64,000 nucleotides of DNA. It comes from Leucobacter sp. Ag1 (lineage in GTDB: Bacteria > Actinomycetota > Actinomycetes > Actinomycetales > Microbacteriaceae). Position 1 is the first letter of the stretch. Each line of letters opens with the position of its first letter. A program made the position numbers and the translations under genes. The notes below the pieces were generated by a model that was given only the letters and a program-made list of their open reading frames with translations, was not told where the DNA came from and made no database searches. Positions 56,306 to 64,000 of this stretch are shown here, piece by piece. The stretch lies in assembly GCF_000980875.1 (NCBI RefSeq), contig NZ_LAYO01000105.1:39477-103476 (forward strand). Direction: 5' to 3'.

Positions 56306-56393
56306 CCGCCCGACGGGCGGCACCCCATCCCCCTGGCTCAGACCAGATCCCGCATGAGTCATATAGCGGACTCCAGCGAAAGGACCACACACA

Positions 56394-57380
56394 GTGCTGA
56401 TTGCACAGCGACCCACTCTGACTGAAGATTCCATCTCCGAGTTCCGTTCGCGTTTCGTCATCGAGCCCCTGGAGCCGGGCTTCGGCTACACGCTCGGTAA
56501 CTCGCTGCGTCGCACCCTGCTGTCCTCGATCCCGGGTGCCGCTGTGACCAGCGTGCGCTTCGAGGGCGTTGCACACGAGTTCACGACGATCCCCGGCGTG
56601 ACCGAGGATGTCACCGAGATCATCCTCAACATCAAGGATCTCGTCGTCTCGAGCGAGCACGACGAGCCGATCACGGCGTACCTCCGCAAGACGGGCGCCG
56701 GCGAGGTGACCGCTGCAGACATCTCGGCTCCGGCCGGTGTCGAGGTGCACAACCCCGAGCTCGTCATCGCAACGCTCAGCGACACGGCTCAGTTCGAGCT
56801 CGAGCTGACCATCGAGCGTGGCCGCGGCTACGTCTCGGCGGCTCAGAACCGCAACGAGGACGCCGAGGTCGGCCGTATTCCGGTCGACTCGATCTACTCG
56901 CCCGTGCTCAAGGTGACCTACCGCGTCGAGGCGACTCGTGCCGGTGAGCGCACCGACTTCGACCGCCTCGTGGTCGACGTCGAGTCGAAGCCCGCGATCA
57001 GCCCGCGCGACGCGATCGCGTCCGCCGGTTCGACGCTGGTGGAGCTGTTCGGCCTGGCTCGCGAGCTCAACACCGCCGCCGAGGGCGTCGAGATCGGCCC
57101 CGCGCCGGTCGACGCGGTCTCCGACGGGGAGCTCTCGATCCCGATCGAGGATCTCGATCTCTCGGTGCGCAGCTACAACTGCCTCAAGCGCGAGGGGATC
57201 AACACCGTCAGCGAGCTCGTCGCCCTCTCCGAGGCGCAGCTCATGAACATCCGCAACTTCGGTCAGAAGTCCGTCTTCGAGGTGCGCGACAAGCTCACCG
57301 AGATGGGCCTCTCGCTGAAGGATGCCGTGCCCGGTTTCGACGGCGCACAGTTCTACAGCTACGAAGACGACGCCAACTAA
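56394..57380 (+). CDS. rpoA: RNA polymerase subunit alpha
   Basis: A 328-residue subunit from a GTG with AAAGGA (56379-56384). The N-terminal domain dimerises ([31 protein letters not shown]), and the C-terminal domain (about 250-310) has the promoter-UP-element helices ([32 protein letters not shown]). Confidence 0.98.
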   Translation: MLIAQRPTLTEDSISEFRSRFVIEPLEPGFGYTLGNSLRRTLLSSIPGAAVTSVRFEGVAHEFTTIPGVTEDVTEIILNIKDLVVSSEHDEPITAYLRKTGAGEVTAADISAPAGVEVHNPELVIATLSDTAQFELELTIERGRGYVSAAQNRNEDAEVGRIPVDSIYSPVLKVTYRVEATRAGERTDFDRLVVDVESKPAISPRDAIASAGSTLVELFGLARELNTAAEGVEIGPAPVDAVSDGELSIPIEDLDLSVRSYNCLKREGINTVSELVALSEAQLMNIRNFGQKSVFEVRDKLTEMGLSLKDAVPGFDGAQFYSYEDDAN

Positions 57381-57427
57381 TTCGGCCGGCGTTCGCCCGA
57401 CCGTTCATTTTTCCACTGGAGTAACCA

Positions 57428-57919
57428 ATGCCTAAGCCCACCAAGGGCCGCCGCCTCGGAGGCGGACCCACCCACGAGCGCCTGATGCTCAACCAGCTCG
57501 CTTCGCAGCTCTTCGAGCACAAGCGGATCCAGACGACCGAGACCAAGGCCAAGCGCCTGCAGCCGGTCGCCGAGCGCCTGGTCACCTTCGCGAAGCGCGG
57601 CGACCTGCACGCTCGCCGTCGCGTGATGCGTCAGATCCTCGACAAGTCGGTCGTCCACGAGCTCTTCACCGAGATCGCGCCGCAGGTCGAGAACCGCGAG
57701 GGTGGCTACACCCGCATCATCAAGACCGGTTTCCGCAAGGGCGACAACGCTCCCCTCGCAGTGATCGAGCTCGTTCTCGAGCCCGTCAACCCGAAGCCGA
57801 AGGCCGCCAAGAAGGCTGCCAAGGTCGAGGAGCCCGCTGCTGAGGTCGTCGAGACCGAGGCCGCTGAGGTCGAGGCCGAGGCGCCCGCCGCCGAGGCTGC
57901 CGAGGAGAAGGCCGAGTAA
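57428..57919 (+). CDS. rplQ: 50S ribosomal protein L17 with extended C-terminus
   Basis: A 163-residue protein. The core ([29 protein letters not shown]) is standard and ends near residue 120. About 40 extra residues are Ala/Glu-rich, as in many actinobacteria. A strong terminator follows. Confidence 0.97.
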   Translation: MPKPTKGRRLGGGPTHERLMLNQLASQLFEHKRIQTTETKAKRLQPVAERLVTFAKRGDLHARRRVMRQILDKSVVHELFTEIAPQVENREGGYTRIIKTGFRKGDNAPLAVIELVLEPVNPKPKAAKKAAKVEEPAAEVVETEAAEVEAEAPAAEAAEEKAE

Positions 57920-57934
57920 GGCCCTCTGCTTCTC

Positions 57935-57978
57935 GGAAGCGCCCCGCCGTGTTCGCACGGCGGGGCGCTTCCGCGTTT
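57935..57978 (+). terminator. Terminator of the alpha operon
   Basis: A perfect 17-bp stem (57935-57951 with 57956-57972), loop TTCG, tail GCGTTT. Together with the opposite-strand gene that ends at 58044 it may act in both directions. Confidence 0.9.
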
Positions 57979-58043
57979 CCGGGGTTCGCCTCGCCGGCGG
58001 TCGAGCGCCCGGGCCGGCGGCCGAACGGACGTGCCGGCGGGCG

Positions 58044-59933
58044 CTAGCGTCGCGGTGCGCCGAAGCCGATCGCTTCGTCGGGTTGCTGCAGGGCGGCGAC
58101 GGCCTTCGACACGGCATCCGCGTAGCGGGCACCGCCCTCGGGCTCCGGGTGGATCCCGTCGCCGGCCAGCAGGTCCGGCCGCGGGGTGATCGCGGCGTTC
58201 CAGTCGGCGACGACGACCCCGCGGTGCTGTGCGGCGAACTTCTGCAGGTCCGCGTTCACGCCGGGGATCCAGTCCCGGTCGGCGTGCGCGTTGACCAGCA
58301 CAAGCTGGCGGGTACCGGCGACGGCCCGCAGCCGCGCGAGATCGTCATCGAGCACGGGGCCGTTGGTGCCGAGGCCGATGACGAGCACGTGCCGCAGCTG
58401 GCCGTGCTTCGCGAGGTCCTCGACGATGCCGAGACCGGCGCCGAGCCCGCGCGACACCTCCGCGTCGATCGAGATCCCCGGGTACCGCGTCTCGAGCTCG
58501 GGCGAGCTGGCGAGCATGACCGAGTCGCCGACGGCCGTGATGTCGCCGCCGGTCGGCTTCGACGAGGCGGCCGCCGCGGGCGGGGGAGTCGCCTGCTTCT
58601 TCCGCAGGGCCTCCTGCCCGCGCAGGATCGCTTCCGCGGAGCTGCTGCGGCTCGGGGCGGTGGCGACCGCGATCGTGACGGCGGGCACGGTCAGGAGCAG
58701 CAGCACGAGCACGGCGGACGCGATCCTTCGTCGGCGCAGGGTGCCCTGGGCGGGGCGGAGCAGCAGGCCGAGGGAGCGGCGAAGGCCGAGCGCCCGCACC
58801 GGGAGTTCCAGGTAGCGGTACGAGAGCGTCGCGCAGGCGATCGTGATGAGCAGGACGCCGACGCCGAGCGTCCAGGCTCCGACACCCGTTCGGCCCTCCG
58901 GGCCCATCAACTCGGCGCCCAACACCCAGACCGGCCAGTGCCAGAGGTAGATGCCGTACGAGCGCGCGCCGATCCAGCGCAGCGGGGCGACGTCGAGCGC
59001 CCGGCCGAGCCAGGCGCCGGGGCGGGTGACCGCGGCGATCACCGCGAGCGAGGCCGCTGTGGCGAGCTGGATGCCGCCCGCGAAGCTCTCGACCGAGCCC
59101 TCGCGCAGCACGCAGGCGAGCCAGAGCAGCACCGCGATCCCGCCTCCCGAGATCGCGAGCAGGCGGAGCTGCGCGGGTCGATCGGGGACGCTCGCGACCA
59201 CGCCGAGCTGTTCGGGCCGGTACATCCGCAGCGCGAGCGCGGCGCCGAGCAGCAGACCGAAGACGTGGGTGTCGGAACCGAAGTAGACGCGCGTGGGCGG
59301 TGCTCCGCCGAGTGCGAGGACGGCCATCCAGATCGCGGAGGCGATCCCGAGGGCGAGCAGCAGCACGACCGCCGTGCTGCGCTTCGCTCGACGGAGCAGC
59401 AGGAGCAGCAGGAGCAGCAGGAGGGGGAGGACGACGTAGAACTGCTCCTCGATCGAGAGCGACCAGGTGTTGCGGAACAGCTCAGGGGCGTCCTTCGCGA
59501 AGTAGTCGACCCCGGTCGCCGTATAGACCCAGTTGCTGACGAAGAACGCAGCGCCCAGGAGCTGCCCGCCGATGCCCACGAGCGCGTCGCGCCCGACCGC
59601 GAGGGCCGCGGCGGTGCAGATGAGCAGGGTGGCGCCGAGCGCCGGGAGCAGCCTTCTGGCGCGTCTGCGCCAGAAGCGGCCCAGGCGGATCGTCCCGCTG
59701 CGATCCGCCTCGCGCAGCAGCAGCGAGGTGATGAGGAAGCCGCTGATGGCGAAGAAGACGTCGACACCGATGAACCCGCCGGGCAGTGCGCCGGGGAACA
59801 GGTGGTAGACGACGACCAGCGTCACCGCGAGCGCCCGGAGTCCGTCGAGGCCGCCGAACCAGCCGCTGGAGCGGGGAGCGCCGACCCGCGCGCCGGGGCG
59901 CGCGGAAACGGAGGCAGTGGGCGGTGCAGTCAT
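58044..59933 (-). CDS. OatA-like acyltransferase: acyltransferase-3 membrane domain plus SGNH domain
   Basis: A 629-residue protein from the ATG at 59933. The first 400 residues form ten or eleven helices of the acyltransferase-3 family: LDGLRALAVTLVVVYH (His44), GVDVFFAISGFLI and SLSIEEQFY. After a linker, the extracellular SGNH hydrolase-like domain carries GDSVM (about 466), GLGTNG and DGIHPEP (about 590). Proteins of this layout O-acetylate peptidoglycan or other surface sugars; which one cannot be told. It is encoded opposite the ribosomal genes, between rplQ and truA. Confidence 0.92.
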   Translation of the reverse strand: MTAPPTASVSARPGARVGAPRSSGWFGGLDGLRALAVTLVVVYHLFPGALPGGFIGVDVFFAISGFLITSLLLREADRSGTIRLGRFWRRRARRLLPALGATLLICTAAALAVGRDALVGIGGQLLGAAFFVSNWVYTATGVDYFAKDAPELFRNTWSLSIEEQFYVVLPLLLLLLLLLLRRAKRSTAVVLLLALGIASAIWMAVLALGGAPPTRVYFGSDTHVFGLLLGAALALRMYRPEQLGVVASVPDRPAQLRLLAISGGGIAVLLWLACVLREGSVESFAGGIQLATAASLAVIAAVTRPGAWLGRALDVAPLRWIGARSYGIYLWHWPVWVLGAELMGPEGRTGVGAWTLGVGVLLITIACATLSYRYLELPVRALGLRRSLGLLLRPAQGTLRRRRIASAVLVLLLLTVPAVTIAVATAPSRSSSAEAILRGQEALRKKQATPPPAAAASSKPTGGDITAVGDSVMLASSPELETRYPGISIDAEVSRGLGAGLGIVEDLAKHGQLRHVLVIGLGTNGPVLDDDLARLRAVAGTRQLVLVNAHADRDWIPGVNADLQKFAAQHRGVVVADWNAAITPRPDLLAGDGIHPEPEGGARYADAVSKAVAALQQPDEAIGFGAPRR

Positions 59934-60051
59934 CGATACCGAGCTGACGGGCGAACCGATGCCGCCCGACGAAGTCGCCCTCAGTCTACGCGAGGGCGCC
60001 GACAGCCGTCCGCGCGCAGTCGCGGCGGGAACCGTCTGGCAGGATCGGAGC

Positions 60052-60885
60052 ATGCGTTTGCGTCTCGACCTCGCCTACGACGGCACCGACTTCCACGGCT
60101 GGGCGACCCAACCGGGACTGCGTACCGCGCAGGCCGAGCTGGAGTCCGCGATCGCGGTGCTGCTGCACGTCGATCCCGCCGCGGTGCGCCTCACGGTCGG
60201 CGGCCGCACCGACGCGGGCGTGCACGCGCGCGGGCAGGTGGCGCACCTCGACGTCGATGCCGTCGGGGTCGCGAAGTGGGACGGGGATTCGCGGCTGCGC
60301 ACCCGCAAGGTCAACGGCGTGCTGCGTCGGAGCGCGCCGGATCTGGTGGTGCACTCGGTGCACGAAGCGCCCGACGGGTTCGATGCGCGATTCTCGGCGC
60401 TGCGCAGGCGCTACGAGTACCGGGTGCGCGGCGCGAACGCCCGGCGCGATCCGCTGAGCGCGCGGTACACGGCCGAGATCCCCAGGGAGCTGGACCTCGC
60501 GGCGATGCAGATGGCGGCCGACGAGTTGCTCGGGCTGAACGACTTCACGACCTTCTGCAAGGCGCGGGAGGGAGCGACCGCCGTGCGCGATCTGCTCTCG
60601 TTCGAGTGGCGCGAGACCGAGGACGGCGCCTACGCCGCCCGGATCGAGGCGGACGCGTTCTGCCACTCGATGGTGCGCGCGCTGGTCGGAGCGGTGGTCG
60701 CGGTCGGGCACGGGCGCATGGACCTGGCCGAGCTCGTGCGCCTCAGGGACGCGCGGGAGCGGTCGAGCCGGTTCACGGTGATGCCGGCGCACGGCCTCTC
60801 GCTCGAGGAGATCGCGTACCCCGAGGCCGGTCTGCTCGCGGATCGGGCCGAGCAGACGCGTGCGAAGCGGGACGCCCTCGACTGA
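60052..60885 (+). CDS. truA: tRNA pseudouridine(38-40) synthase
   Basis: A 277-residue enzyme that modifies tRNA anticodon stems. The catalytic Asp54 is in GGRTDAGVHA; LAYDGTDFHGWA opens the protein, and FCHSMVRALVGAVVAVG is the conserved RNA-binding stretch. The gene normally follows rplQ; here an acyltransferase gene intervenes. Confidence 0.97.
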   Translation: MRLRLDLAYDGTDFHGWATQPGLRTAQAELESAIAVLLHVDPAAVRLTVGGRTDAGVHARGQVAHLDVDAVGVAKWDGDSRLRTRKVNGVLRRSAPDLVVHSVHEAPDGFDARFSALRRRYEYRVRGANARRDPLSARYTAEIPRELDLAAMQMAADELLGLNDFTTFCKAREGATAVRDLLSFEWRETEDGAYAARIEADAFCHSMVRALVGAVVAVGHGRMDLAELVRLRDARERSSRFTVMPAHGLSLEEIAYPEAGLLADRAEQTRAKRDALD

Positions 60886-60914
60886 TCCGAGCCGCTCGAA
60901 GCGAAGGCCTGTGC

Positions 60915-61050
60915 TAAAGTAGACCCTTGGTGCGCGCTGCCTGCAGTGCGTCCCCGAATGTGAGCCCTCCATTTCCGGCTCGCGGCACGCCGCGAACCGT
61001 CCGGAGCGGGATCCACGAACACCTCCATTTCGACAGAAAGCAGCACGACA
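60915..61050 (+). promoter_or_regulatory. Leader of the rplM-rpsI operon
   Basis: TAAAGT at 60915-60920 is a likely -10 element (the -35 is weak). The leader contains a near-perfect hairpin: GGCTCGCGGC (60977-60986) pairs with GCCGCGAACC (60989-60998) with one mismatch. Its left arm shares 13 bases with the infA-rpmJ gap. Confidence 0.5.
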
Positions 61051-61497
61051 GTGACTCGCACTTACTCGCCGAAGGCAGCTGAGCAGAAGCACGACTGGCT
61101 CGTCATCGACGCCACCGACGTGGTCCTCGGCCGCCTCGCCTCGCACGCCGCAGCTCTGCTCCGCGGCAAGCACAAGACCACCTTCGCCCCCCACATGGAC
61201 ATGGGCGATCACGTGATCATCATCAACGCCGACAAGGTCGTCCTGACCGCGAACAAGGCCGCTCAGAAGCGCGCCTACCGCCACTCGGGCTACCCGGGCG
61301 GCCTCCGTTCGGTCAGCTACACCGAGCTGCTCGAGAAGAACCCGGAGCGCGCCGTCGAGAAGGCGATCCGCGGCATGCTCCCGAAGAACTCGCTCGGCCG
61401 CGACCAGTTCCGCAAGCTGAAGGTCTACGCAGGTGCCGAGCACCCGCACGCGGCCCAGCAGCCGACCGCCTACACCATCGGCCAGGTCGCGCAGTAG
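61051..61497 (+). CDS. rplM: 50S ribosomal protein L13
   Basis: A 148-residue protein from a GTG ([54 protein letters not shown]). It is an early 50S assembly protein and pairs with rpsI in one operon. Confidence 0.98.
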   Translation: MTRTYSPKAAEQKHDWLVIDATDVVLGRLASHAAALLRGKHKTTFAPHMDMGDHVIIINADKVVLTANKAAQKRAYRHSGYPGGLRSVSYTELLEKNPERAVEKAIRGMLPKNSLGRDQFRKLKVYAGAEHPHAAQQPTAYTIGQVAQ

Positions 61498-61532
61498 TCG
61501 CGGACCAGAGTTTTAGAGAAGGACATCACACT

Positions 61533-62015
61533 GTGACCACTGCAGAGCAGACCGTGGCCCCCGAGAGCTACACCACCGAGACGCCGGCCTCGCAGGCCGT
61601 CGCCTCCACCCCGCGCCCCGCGCTCACCGTTCCCGGTGCAGCCGTCGGCCGCCGCAAGCAGGCCATCGCCCGCGTGCGCCTCGTTCCCGGCACCGGCACC
61701 ATGACCGTCAACGGTCGCGACCTCGCCGAGTACTTCCCGAACAAGCTGCACCAGCAGCTGATCACCGATCCGTTCACCGCGCTCGAGCTGAACGGCTCGT
61801 ACGACGTGATCGCCCGCATCGTCGGCGGCGGCCCCTCGGGCCAGGCCGGCGCGCTGCGTCTCGCGATCGCTCGCGCGCTCAACGAGATCGATGCCGAGCA
61901 CAACCGCCCGACCCTGAAGAAGGCCGGCTTCCTGAGCCGCGACGCCCGAATCAAGGAGCGCAAGAAGGCCGGTCTCAAGAAGGCCCGCAAGGCTCCCCAG
62001 TACTCGAAGCGTTAA
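61533..62015 (+). CDS. rpsI: 30S ribosomal protein S9
   Basis: A 160-residue protein from a GTG. The first 35 residues are a Thr/Ala-rich extension; the core starts at [18 protein letters not shown]. The C-terminal [11 protein letters not shown] reaches the P-site tRNA. It is followed 17 bases later by glmM. Confidence 0.98.
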   Translation: MTTAEQTVAPESYTTETPASQAVASTPRPALTVPGAAVGRRKQAIARVRLVPGTGTMTVNGRDLAEYFPNKLHQQLITDPFTALELNGSYDVIARIVGGGPSGQAGALRLAIARALNEIDAEHNRPTLKKAGFLSRDARIKERKKAGLKKARKAPQYSKR

Positions 62016-62032
62016 TCGCCGAAGGTCCCGAA

Positions 62033-63382
62033 ATGGGTCGCCTGTTTGGCACGGACGGGGTCCGGGGTCTGGCCGGGGTCGATGTGACCGCCGAGCTGGC
62101 CCTGGGCCTCGCTCAGTCTGCAGCCTTTGTTCTCGGGCGCGATGCGCGCACCGAGAGCCGTCGCGCCACGGCCATCGTGGCGCGAGACCCCCGGGTCTCC
62201 GGGGAGTTCATCGCGGCGGCCGTCGCCGCCGGCCTCGCGTCGGCCGGTGTCGACGTGCTCGACGCGGGAGTCATCCCGACGCCCGCTGCGGCGTACCTCG
62301 TGGCCGACACCGGCGCCGACTTCGGCGTCATGGTCTCGGCATCGCACAACCCCGCGCCCGACAACGGGATCAAGTTCTTCGCCGCGGGCGGGCGCAAGCT
62401 CGCCGACGAGATCGAGGACGAGATCGAGGCCGCGATGCAGCGTCCCCACGCCGGCACCACCGGCCGTGAGGTCGGGCGCATCCGGCGCTTCGCCGACGCG
62501 GAGGATCGCTACGTGGTCCACCTGCTCGGCACGCTCGAGGGCGTCCGTCTCGACGGCCTGCACGTGGTGCTCGACTGCGCGCACGGCGCCGCGGCCGGCA
62601 TCTCGCCCGAGGTCTTCTCGGACGCGGGTGCGAAGGTCACGGTGATCGGCAACGATCCCGACGGGTTCAACATCAACGACGGGATCGGCTCGACCCACCT
62701 CGAGCAGCTCATCGAGACGGTGCGCTCGACGGGCGCCGATCTCGGCATCGCCCACGACGGCGACGCCGATCGCTGCCTCGCGGTCGACGCCGACGGCGCG
62801 GTCGTCGACGGCGACCGGATCATGGCGATCCTCGCGCTCTCGATGGCGGGCCGGGGCAAGCTCGAGCAGAACACGCTCGTCGCGACGGTCATGTCGAACC
62901 TGGGGCTCAAGCTCGCGATGTCCGACAACGGCATCGACGTGATCGAGACCGGTGTCGGCGACCGCTACGTGCTCGAGGCGATCAATGCGCACGGCTACTC
63001 GCTGGGAGGCGAGCAGTCCGGGCACGTGATCATGAGCGAGCACGCGACGACCGGCGACGGGATCCTCACCGGTCTGCACATCGCGGCCGAGATCGCGCGC
63101 ACCGGGAAGCCGCTCTCCGAACTCGCGAAGTGCATGACCGTGTACCCCCAGGTGCTCGTCAACGTGCGCGGCGTCGATCGCACGGGCGTGCACGGCGACG
63201 CCGTGCTCGAGCAGGCCGTGCGGCAGGCCGAGATGGTGCTGGGCGCCAAGGGCCGAGTACTGCTCCGGCCGTCCGGCACCGAGCCCGTCGTCCGTGTGAT
63301 GGTCGAGGCCGAGCACGTGGATCAGGCGCAGCAGCTCGCCGACGATCTCGCAGCGGTCGTGAAGGAACGCCTCGCGGTCTGA
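62033..63382 (+). CDS. glmM: Phosphoglucosamine mutase
   Basis: A 449-residue enzyme that converts glucosamine-6-phosphate to glucosamine-1-phosphate for UDP-GlcNAc and peptidoglycan. The phosphoserine is Ser104 in [12 protein letters not shown]; the metal loop is DGDADRC; the sugar loop is GGEQSGH; and [12 protein letters not shown] binds phosphate. It likely shares the rplM-rpsI transcript. Confidence 0.97.
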   Translation: MGRLFGTDGVRGLAGVDVTAELALGLAQSAAFVLGRDARTESRRATAIVARDPRVSGEFIAAAVAAGLASAGVDVLDAGVIPTPAAAYLVADTGADFGVMVSASHNPAPDNGIKFFAAGGRKLADEIEDEIEAAMQRPHAGTTGREVGRIRRFADAEDRYVVHLLGTLEGVRLDGLHVVLDCAHGAAAGISPEVFSDAGAKVTVIGNDPDGFNINDGIGSTHLEQLIETVRSTGADLGIAHDGDADRCLAVDADGAVVDGDRIMAILALSMAGRGKLEQNTLVATVMSNLGLKLAMSDNGIDVIETGVGDRYVLEAINAHGYSLGGEQSGHVIMSEHATTGDGILTGLHIAAEIARTGKPLSELAKCMTVYPQVLVNVRGVDRTGVHGDAVLEQAVRQAEMVLGAKGRVLLRPSGTEPVVRVMVEAEHVDQAQQLADDLAAVVKERLAV

Positions 63383-63416
63383 TCGATCCCGAACCGATGC
63401 GCGCGCATCACCCCGA

Positions 63417-63453
63417 CAGGAGGGCCCGGCGGAAGCCGGGCCCTCCTGCGTTT
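63417..63453 (+). terminator. Terminator after glmM
   Basis: A perfect 14-bp stem (63417-63430 with 63435-63448), loop GGAA, followed by CGTTT. Confidence 0.88.
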
Positions 63454-63477
63454 CCGGACGGGGGATAGGGTGGTGGC

Positions 63478-63924
63478 ATGAGCGCTCTCAAGGGATTCGC
63501 ACGACTCATCGCCTGGACGGGACTGACCGCGGTCGGCGCCCTCCACCTCGCCTGGGCCTCCGGATCGCCCTGGCCCGCGAGGAACCGCAAGCGCCTCGCC
63601 GAGTCGGTCGTCGGCAACGCCGCGGCGCTGCCCGAGCCGACGGCCACCGCGGTCGTCGGCGCGACGGCGCTCGTCGGGGGCGCGATCGCCGGCGGTGCGC
63701 TGGGCGAGAGCGGAGTCGCGGTCGCGGTGCGGCGCACGGGCGGCGCGGTGCTGCTGGCGCGGGCCGCGTTCGGAGGCGACGCGGCGCTCGCGGTGCTGGG
63801 GCTGCCGCCCGCGGGCAAGCGCTTCCGCGAGCTGGATCGGCGCTTCTACCGCCCGCTGTGCGGAGTGCTCGGCGCCGCGATGATCATCGGGGCGCGCCGG
63901 CGCAGGGTCGACGAGACCGACTGA
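63478..63924 (+). CDS. DUF3995-like small membrane protein
   Basis: A 148-residue protein with about four hydrophobic segments (LIAWTGLTAVGALHLAWA, AVVGATALVGGAIAGGAL, GGAVLLARAAFGG, PLCGVLGAAMIIGA). GALHLAWASGSPWPA and the later RFRELDRRFYRPLC fit the DUF3995 family. No function is known to me. It follows the glmM terminator. Confidence 0.8.
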   Translation: MSALKGFARLIAWTGLTAVGALHLAWASGSPWPARNRKRLAESVVGNAAALPEPTATAVVGATALVGGAIAGGALGESGVAVAVRRTGGAVLLARAAFGGDAALAVLGLPPAGKRFRELDRRFYRPLCGVLGAAMIIGARRRRVDETD

Positions 63925-63943
63925 TGCTCGGCCGCTTCGCGGC

Positions 63944-64000
63944 TCAGTACCAGTGCGGGCTCCGCGACTGCCAGGTGTTCCAGGCGTTGCACGGGCTGCC
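63944..64000 (-). CDS. Extreme C-terminus of a minus-strand protein (truncated by the window)
   Basis: The last 57 bases read on the minus strand as an open frame ending CNAWNTWQSRSPHWY and a TGA at 63944-63946. The Trp-rich end with a single Cys looks like the tail of a secreted domain, but 18 residues are too few to name it. A plus-strand frame from an ATG at 63924 is a competing reading. Confidence 0.4.
   Translation of the reverse strand, partial: GSPCNAWNTWQSRSPHWY

Noticed and set aside
58083..60917. A 944-codon plus-strand frame across the acyltransferase and truA genes.
   Set aside because: It is out of frame with truA and antisense to the acyltransferase; composition is typical of a GC-driven shadow.
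63924..64000. Plus-strand frame starting at ATG 63924 and running off the window.
   Set aside because: Only about 25 residues are visible with no recognisable pattern; the minus-strand reading ending in a Trp-rich tail looks more protein-like.

Overview
The window is a 64 kb piece of a high-GC actinobacterial chromosome. GTG and TTG starts, the gene order around rpoBC and the ribosomal superoperon, a zinc-free adenylate kinase and several membrane proteins typical of the group point to the family Microbacteriaceae, with Leucobacter or a close relative as my best guess (inference; no 16S rRNA gene is present). No tRNA, rRNA, CRISPR array or insertion sequence was seen.

Bases 1-9340 are a surface/pilus locus. 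It holds the C-terminal part of an anchored protein with an LSATG motif, a minus-strand ECF-type sigma factor with a zinc-finger-like and membrane-spanning tail, a large LPLTG tip protein whose reading frame is broken near 3055, a SpaH/FimA-type major pilin and a class C sortase. A strong intrinsic terminator closes the locus. Bases 9352-16943 hold metabolic genes: an Lrp regulator divergent from a kinase/M23-like/class III aminotransferase fusion, a tightly overlapping four-gene operon (esterase, GntR, DinB-like, nitrilase), and a Nudix-like protein.

Bases 16476-23217 are a long minus-strand run: YbjN-like protein, HSP90-family ATPase, a helical-repeat (TPR-like) protein, PAP2 phosphatase, glutaredoxin, spermidine-synthase-like protein and SprT-like protease. 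The first three look like a chaperone module and are my leading candidate for an under-described system.

From 23509 to the end the window is dominated by information processing: rpoB-rpoC; a three-gene unknown membrane cluster; rpsL-rpsG-fusA-tuf; an accessory island (XRE regulator, MT0933-type antitoxin homologue, a CapD/FlaA1-type dehydratase and a WecA/MraY-type transferase); then the S10-spc-alpha superoperon from rpsJ to rplQ including secY, adk, map, infA and rpmJ. An OatA-like acyltransferase lies opposite between rplQ and truA, followed by rplM-rpsI-glmM and a DUF3995-type membrane protein. rpsN is absent from its usual place between rplE and rpsH, and rpsD is absent between rpsK and rpoA. 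Several intergenic regions carry strong hairpins that look like terminators or ribosomal leader structures.

Read together, the window couples core transcription/translation genes with envelope-building functions: pilus assembly at one end, and sugar-nucleotide, lipid-linked glycan, O-acetylation and GlmM amino-sugar steps interleaved with the ribosomal operons.
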